Shown here: one piece after another, positions 60,906 to 64,000 of the stretch
Position numbering within the stretch: position 1 is the first letter of the stretch
How the letters are laid out: each line of letters starts with the position of its first letter
Program-made: the position numbers and the translations under genes
The notes under the pieces: model-generated
The model's input: the letters and a program-made list of their open reading frames with translations, nothing else
Databases searched by the model: none
Told to the model about the DNA's origin: nothing
DNA from: Flavitalea sp966112615
GTDB taxonomy: Bacteria > Bacteroidota > Bacteroidia > Chitinophagales > Chitinophagaceae
Direction of reading: 5' to 3'
DNA: 64,000 nt
Assembly: GCA_966112615.1 (NCBI GenBank)
Contig: CBHWDO010000015.1
Coordinates: 1 to 64,000, forward strand

Positions 60906-61769
60906 ATGGCTGAAGCAAAACCGACTGCAACTGCTGTTTCGAAGAGTAGCACTTCTGTTCAACCAAAAAAGAAAGGAAATTCCATTTCCTGGATCGCTCC
61001 TGTAGCTTGTATCTTGTTAGGTTACATCATCTGGCGTTTTGTATTGGGTAATCCTGCAAACTTTACCAATCCTGATCCTGCTGGCGGTTTCTGGCCTAAG
61101 CACGAAGGACCAAAGGGTGGTCTGGTAAAGATGTATGAAGGTGGTATCGTTGTACCTATCCTGATTGCAAACTTCCTTATTGTAATCACATTTGCTATCG
61201 AGCGTATGCTTACTATCAGCAAGGCAACCGGTAAAGGTAACATTGCGGAATTCATCCGTAAGGTTCAGTATCACCTGGCTAACAAGAATGTAGACCAGGC
61301 GATCGCTGAGTGCGACAAGCAGAAAGGTTCTGTAGGAAACGTAATGAAGGCTGGTCTTCGCAAGTACAAAGAAATGATCACTGACACTGAACTGGATACA
61401 GATCAGAAAGTTCTGAACATTCAGAAAGAAGTTGAAGAAGCAACTGCACTTGAACTTCCAATGCTGGAAAAGAACCTGGTATTCCTTTCAACAATTGCTT
61501 CAGTAGCAACCCTGTTGGGTCTGTTGGGAACTGTATTGGGTATGATTACTTCATTTGCTGCTCTTGGTGAAGAAGGTGGTGGTAATGCTGCTGCTGAACT
61601 TTCCCGTGGTATCTCTGAAGCATTGTTCAACACTGCACTGGGTATCGGTACTTCAGCTGTAGCGATCATCATGTATAACATCTTTACTACAAGGATCGAT
61701 GGTATCACTTACGGTATTGATGAATCAGGTTTCACCCTGACTCAGAGTTTTGCTTCTCAATACAAGTAA
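60906..61769 (+). CDS. exbB: MotA/TolQ/ExbB proton channel family protein
   Basis: Inner-membrane proton-channel subunit (287 residues) that energises TonB with ExbD. A Lys/Ser/Thr-rich start is followed by helix 1 (29-46), helix 2 (72-92, IANFLIVITFAIER), a cytoplasmic helical region, and helices 3 and 4 with the family core FLSTIASVATLLGLLGTVLGMI and ISEALFNTALGIGTSAVAI, spanning about 190-250. It leads the exbB-exbD-exbD-tonB operon. Confidence 0.95.
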   Translation: MAEAKPTATAVSKSSTSVQPKKKGNSISWIAPVACILLGYIIWRFVLGNPANFTNPDPAGGFWPKHEGPKGGLVKMYEGGIVVPILIANFLIVITFAIERMLTISKATGKGNIAEFIRKVQYHLANKNVDQAIAECDKQKGSVGNVMKAGLRKYKEMITDTELDTDQKVLNIQKEVEEATALELPMLEKNLVFLSTIASVATLLGLLGTVLGMITSFAALGEEGGGNAAAELSRGISEALFNTALGIGTSAVAIIMYNIFTTRIDGITYGIDESGFTLTQSFASQYK

Positions 61770-61843
61770 AAAATTTCCATACACTGTATGGAAATTAGTG
61801 TGGGATTGAATCTTAAACAGTACAGCAATTTTAATTAATTACA

Positions 61844-62524
61844 ATGCCAAAAGTTAAAGTACCACGTAAAAGCACGAGTGTAGACATGACCGCGATGTGT
61901 GATGTGGCTTTTCTTTTGTTGTCGTTCTTTATCTTAACAACCAAGTTCAAACCATCTGAAGCTCTGGCTGTAACTACGCCTAAGTCGGTTTCAACTGTTC
62001 CTGCTGAGCAGAAAGATGTGGTTTTGATCACGTTGGATAAGGATGGTAAGGTATATTTCTCGGTTTCTGATGAGAATACTTCTGAAAAAGAAGCAATTCT
62101 GGATGCAGTAAGTCAGCTGAAGAATATTCCCCTTACAGACCAGGAGAAAGCAGCATTCAAGCGTAGCGCCTCTTTTGTTGGCGTTCCGTTCAGCCAATTG
62201 AAGTCATATCTGCAATTACCTGCTGATCAGGCGGCAAAGTTTAATTCACCTGGTATACCAGTGACCGATTCAGCAAATAATGAATTGGCAACATGGATGA
62301 GAGCTGCTCAGACTGCTTTCCAGGGAACTAAAATGAACCTGCTTGTAAAAGGTGATAACGAGGCTAAATATCCTTCCTTCAAAGGAGTGGTTGATGCCTT
62401 CAAGAAGAATGATATTTTAAAATTCCAGATGATCACTGATCCTGAAGGAGTACCTCAGGGAACAGAACTTTGGAAAAGGAATAACACCCGTGGTGGTGCA
62501 GCAGCCGCAGAAGGTGCTGAATAA
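61844..62524 (+). CDS. exbD: ExbD/TolR family protein, first copy
   Basis: A 226-residue ExbD-type protein. The N-terminus has RKSTSVDMTAMCDVAFLLLSFFIL with the proton-carrying Asp in the helix (about 10-35), then a periplasmic domain longer than usual, including an insert at about 95-145 and a C-terminal VKGDNEAKYPSFKGVVDAFKK segment. The Ala/Gly/Glu-rich tail is low complexity. It pairs with ExbB; a second ExbD follows 24 bases after it. Confidence 0.92.
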   Translation: MPKVKVPRKSTSVDMTAMCDVAFLLLSFFILTTKFKPSEALAVTTPKSVSTVPAEQKDVVLITLDKDGKVYFSVSDENTSEKEAILDAVSQLKNIPLTDQEKAAFKRSASFVGVPFSQLKSYLQLPADQAAKFNSPGIPVTDSANNELATWMRAAQTAFQGTKMNLLVKGDNEAKYPSFKGVVDAFKKNDILKFQMITDPEGVPQGTELWKRNNTRGGAAAAEGAE

Positions 62525-62548
62525 TTGATAACTTAAAAAAGACCTACA

Positions 62549-63085
62549 ATGGCAGAAATGGATACCTCCGGTGGGGGTGGGCATAAAAAAGGTCCTGGTG
62601 TCAAGAAAGCCAAGAAACTGTCGACAAGGGTAGACCTTACCCCGATGGTGGATCTCGGATTTCTCCTGATCACCTTCTTTATCTTCACCACTACCATGAG
62701 CCAGCCTACTGCGATGAAGCTTTTCCTTCCAAAGGATACAGAAAAGCCTGAAGAGCAGAACAAGGTTAAAGAATCTGGTGCATTGACATTGATGATAGGA
62801 AAGGATAACAACATTTTCTATTATGAAGGTCAGCTTGCTCCTGATGGTTCAAACTTTAAATCAACCAACTTCAAAGAGGTTAGAAGCATCATCATTAACA
62901 AGAAAAGAAGTACCGATCCAAAGGACTTCGTGGTGGTGATCAAACCAAGTGCAGAATCAACTTATAAGAATACAGTAGATCTGCTCGATGAAATGACCAT
63001 CAATGATGTAAAGCGTTATGCGCTGGTTGATATCAGTGAGCCTGAATTTGCTTTATTGAAAGCATCTGAAGGATCACCGCAGTAG
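62549..63085 (+). CDS. exbD: ExbD/TolR family protein, second copy
   Basis: A 178-residue paralog of the preceding protein. A Gly/Lys-rich start (GGGGHKKGPGVKKAKKLS) leads to the helix RVDLTPMVDLGFLLITFFIF with the essential Asp, followed by a periplasmic domain ending with DLLDEMTINDVKRYALVDIS. Two ExbD genes in series are standard in Bacteroidota TonB operons; they may form a heterodimer. Confidence 0.93.
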   Translation: MAEMDTSGGGGHKKGPGVKKAKKLSTRVDLTPMVDLGFLLITFFIFTTTMSQPTAMKLFLPKDTEKPEEQNKVKESGALTLMIGKDNNIFYYEGQLAPDGSNFKSTNFKEVRSIIINKKRSTDPKDFVVVIKPSAESTYKNTVDLLDEMTINDVKRYALVDISEPEFALLKASEGSPQ

Positions 63086-63125
63086 TGTTGTAAAATGATT
63101 GTGTTTAACACATAAAACAGCAAAA

Positions 63126-63959
63126 ATGGAAGTCAATAAAATTTTAACCGCTGACATCCTTGACCTGATCTTCGAAGGGAAGAACAAGGAGTATGGTGCT
63201 TACGAACTTCGTAAGACCTACAACAAGCGTATGACCATCTCCATTATTGGTATGCTTGCCCTGGTGGCTTTAATGTTCCTGGGATATTTCATTGCCAATA
63301 GAGTGGAATCCGATAAGGATAAGGAGGTCATGGTTGTTCAGGATGTACAGCTTGAAGAAGTAAAACAGGAGGAGAAGAATGAACCACCTCCGCCACCACC
63401 GCCACCAAAGCCACCAGATCCACCAAAGGTTGAAATGGCCAAGTTTACTCCACCTAAGATCGTAAAAGATGAAGAGGTGAAGGAAGATGAAAAACCACCT
63501 GAAGTTGAAAAACTTGAGGAGGTAAAAATTGGTACTGTAAACCAGGAAGGTGTTAAAGATCTTGGTATCGTAGCACCTCCGGTAGATGATGCCGGTAAGG
63601 GAGTAGTTGAAGCACCAAAGAAAGTAGAAGAAGATTACGACAAGACCTTTACTAAGGTGGAGATCGAATCTGAATACCCAGGTGGTGCTGCAGCATGGAC
63701 CCGTTACCTGCTGAAGACCCTTCGCTACCCACAGGAAGCACAGGATAACGAAGTTCAGGGTACTGTAGTAGTACAGTTCATCGTGGACAAAGCCGGTGTG
63801 GTGAGTAACGTAGAAGCCATCAGCGGTCCACAGGAATTGAGAGATGAAGCTGTAAGGGTTATCAAAAAATCCGGTCAGTGGACTCCTGCAGTTCAGAATG
63901 GTCGCCAGGTAAAATCTTACAAGAAGCAGCCAATCGTATTCCGTTTGGAAATCGAATAA
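63126..63959 (+). CDS. tonB: energy transducer TonB
   Basis: A 277-residue TonB. The cytoplasmic N-terminus (MEVNKILTADILDLIFEGKNKEYGAYELR, about 1-29, conserved in Bacteroidota) precedes one membrane helix (38-57). A Pro/Lys/Glu-rich spacer (about 78-150, with a run of prolines) crosses the periplasm and the TonB C-terminal domain (about 195-277) has LRYPQEAQDNEVQGTVVVQF and GQWTPAVQNGRQV. It links ExbB/ExbD energy to outer-membrane receptors. ATG 63126 is preferred to an upstream in-frame start. Confidence 0.95.
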   Translation: MEVNKILTADILDLIFEGKNKEYGAYELRKTYNKRMTISIIGMLALVALMFLGYFIANRVESDKDKEVMVVQDVQLEEVKQEEKNEPPPPPPPPKPPDPPKVEMAKFTPPKIVKDEEVKEDEKPPEVEKLEEVKIGTVNQEGVKDLGIVAPPVDDAGKGVVEAPKKVEEDYDKTFTKVEIESEYPGGAAAWTRYLLKTLRYPQEAQDNEVQGTVVVQFIVDKAGVVSNVEAISGPQELRDEAVRVIKKSGQWTPAVQNGRQVKSYKKQPIVFRLEIE

Positions 63960-63984
63960 CAGCTTACTTAATAGAAAAAGAAAA

Positions 63985-64000
63985 CCCCGCAATTGCGGGG
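63985..64000 (+). terminator. hairpin after tonB at the window edge
   Basis: Perfect 6-bp stem CCCCGC with GCGGGG around AATT, 25 bases after the tonB stop. The expected T tract would be just outside the window, so this is a probable but incomplete terminator. Confidence 0.6.

Noticed and set aside
63270..63992. 240-codon open frame on the minus strand
   Set aside because: Antisense shadow of tonB; its runs of Phe/Trp/Leu are the complement of the Pro/Lys/Glu-rich TonB spacer.
1..64000. tRNA, rRNA or riboswitch genes
   Set aside because: All spacers longer than 100 bases were read for cloverleaf, rRNA or known riboswitch cores and none was recognisable; a covariance-model search was not possible here.

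Overview
The window reads as a core-chromosome segment of a Bacteroidota bacterium, probably of the Chitinophagales/Chitinophagaceae type; the family-level placement is inference. Support comes from promoters of the Bacteroidota TTTG/TAnnTTTG kind, a fused CcoN-CcoO cbb3 oxidase subunit, a short NuoG, tandem ExbD genes next to tonB, a DUF4288 gene, and a Tat-type lipoprotein superoxide dismutase. Coding density is high, base composition is even, and I found no rRNA, tRNA, CRISPR array, transposase or prophage.

Layout: (1) 80-3014, minus strand: an envelope-signalling operon (LiaF-like membrane protein, DUF4288 protein, LytS-type kinase, LytTR regulator). (2) 3109-9591: adenine deaminase, two secreted proteins including a large beta-propeller repeat protein, and trmD. 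(3) 9688-22233: a PAS histidine kinase, then the complete cbb3-type oxidase locus on the minus strand (ccoI, ccoS, ccoNO, ccoQ, ccoP, ccoG, fixH, SafE-type protein), then a receiver-CRP/FNR fusion regulator. FNR-like boxes lie in front of ccoS and in the ccoI/regulator divergent region. (4) 22389-27943: S4 RNA-binding protein, M20 dipeptidase, CDF transporter, exported SOD, LptF/G permease, START-like protein. (5) 28242-39272: housekeeping genes (primary sigma factor, ffh, rpsP, rimM, dinB, peroxiredoxin, two pseudouridine synthases, rlmN, thiolase, hisS). (6) 39485-42365: small membrane protein, PstS-like lipoprotein and TPR protein. (7) 42501-56452: a full nuoA-N operon for respiratory complex I, interrupted between nuoF and nuoG by a GxxExxY gene flanked by a 30-bp imperfect inverted repeat. 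(8) 56574-63959: ABC permease, large zinc metalloprotease and an exbB-exbD-exbD-tonB operon.

The genes describe an aerobic or microaerobic heterotroph: complex I feeds electrons into a chain ending in a high-affinity cbb3 oxidase that is probably controlled by the linked FNR-type regulator, while ExbB/ExbD/TonB uses the resulting proton motive force for outer-membrane uptake.

The most unusual non-coding signal is a set of short tandem arrays (7-, 8- and 9-bp units, purine-rich on the sense strand) sitting exactly at the 3' ends of about ten genes, sometimes supplying the last codons and the stop codon, together with a second gene-end family built of GGGCTGAAC words alternating with small hairpins. 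I did not find a clearly new multi-gene system; the repeat families, the GxxExxY insertion and the FNR-like circuit are the points most worth following up.
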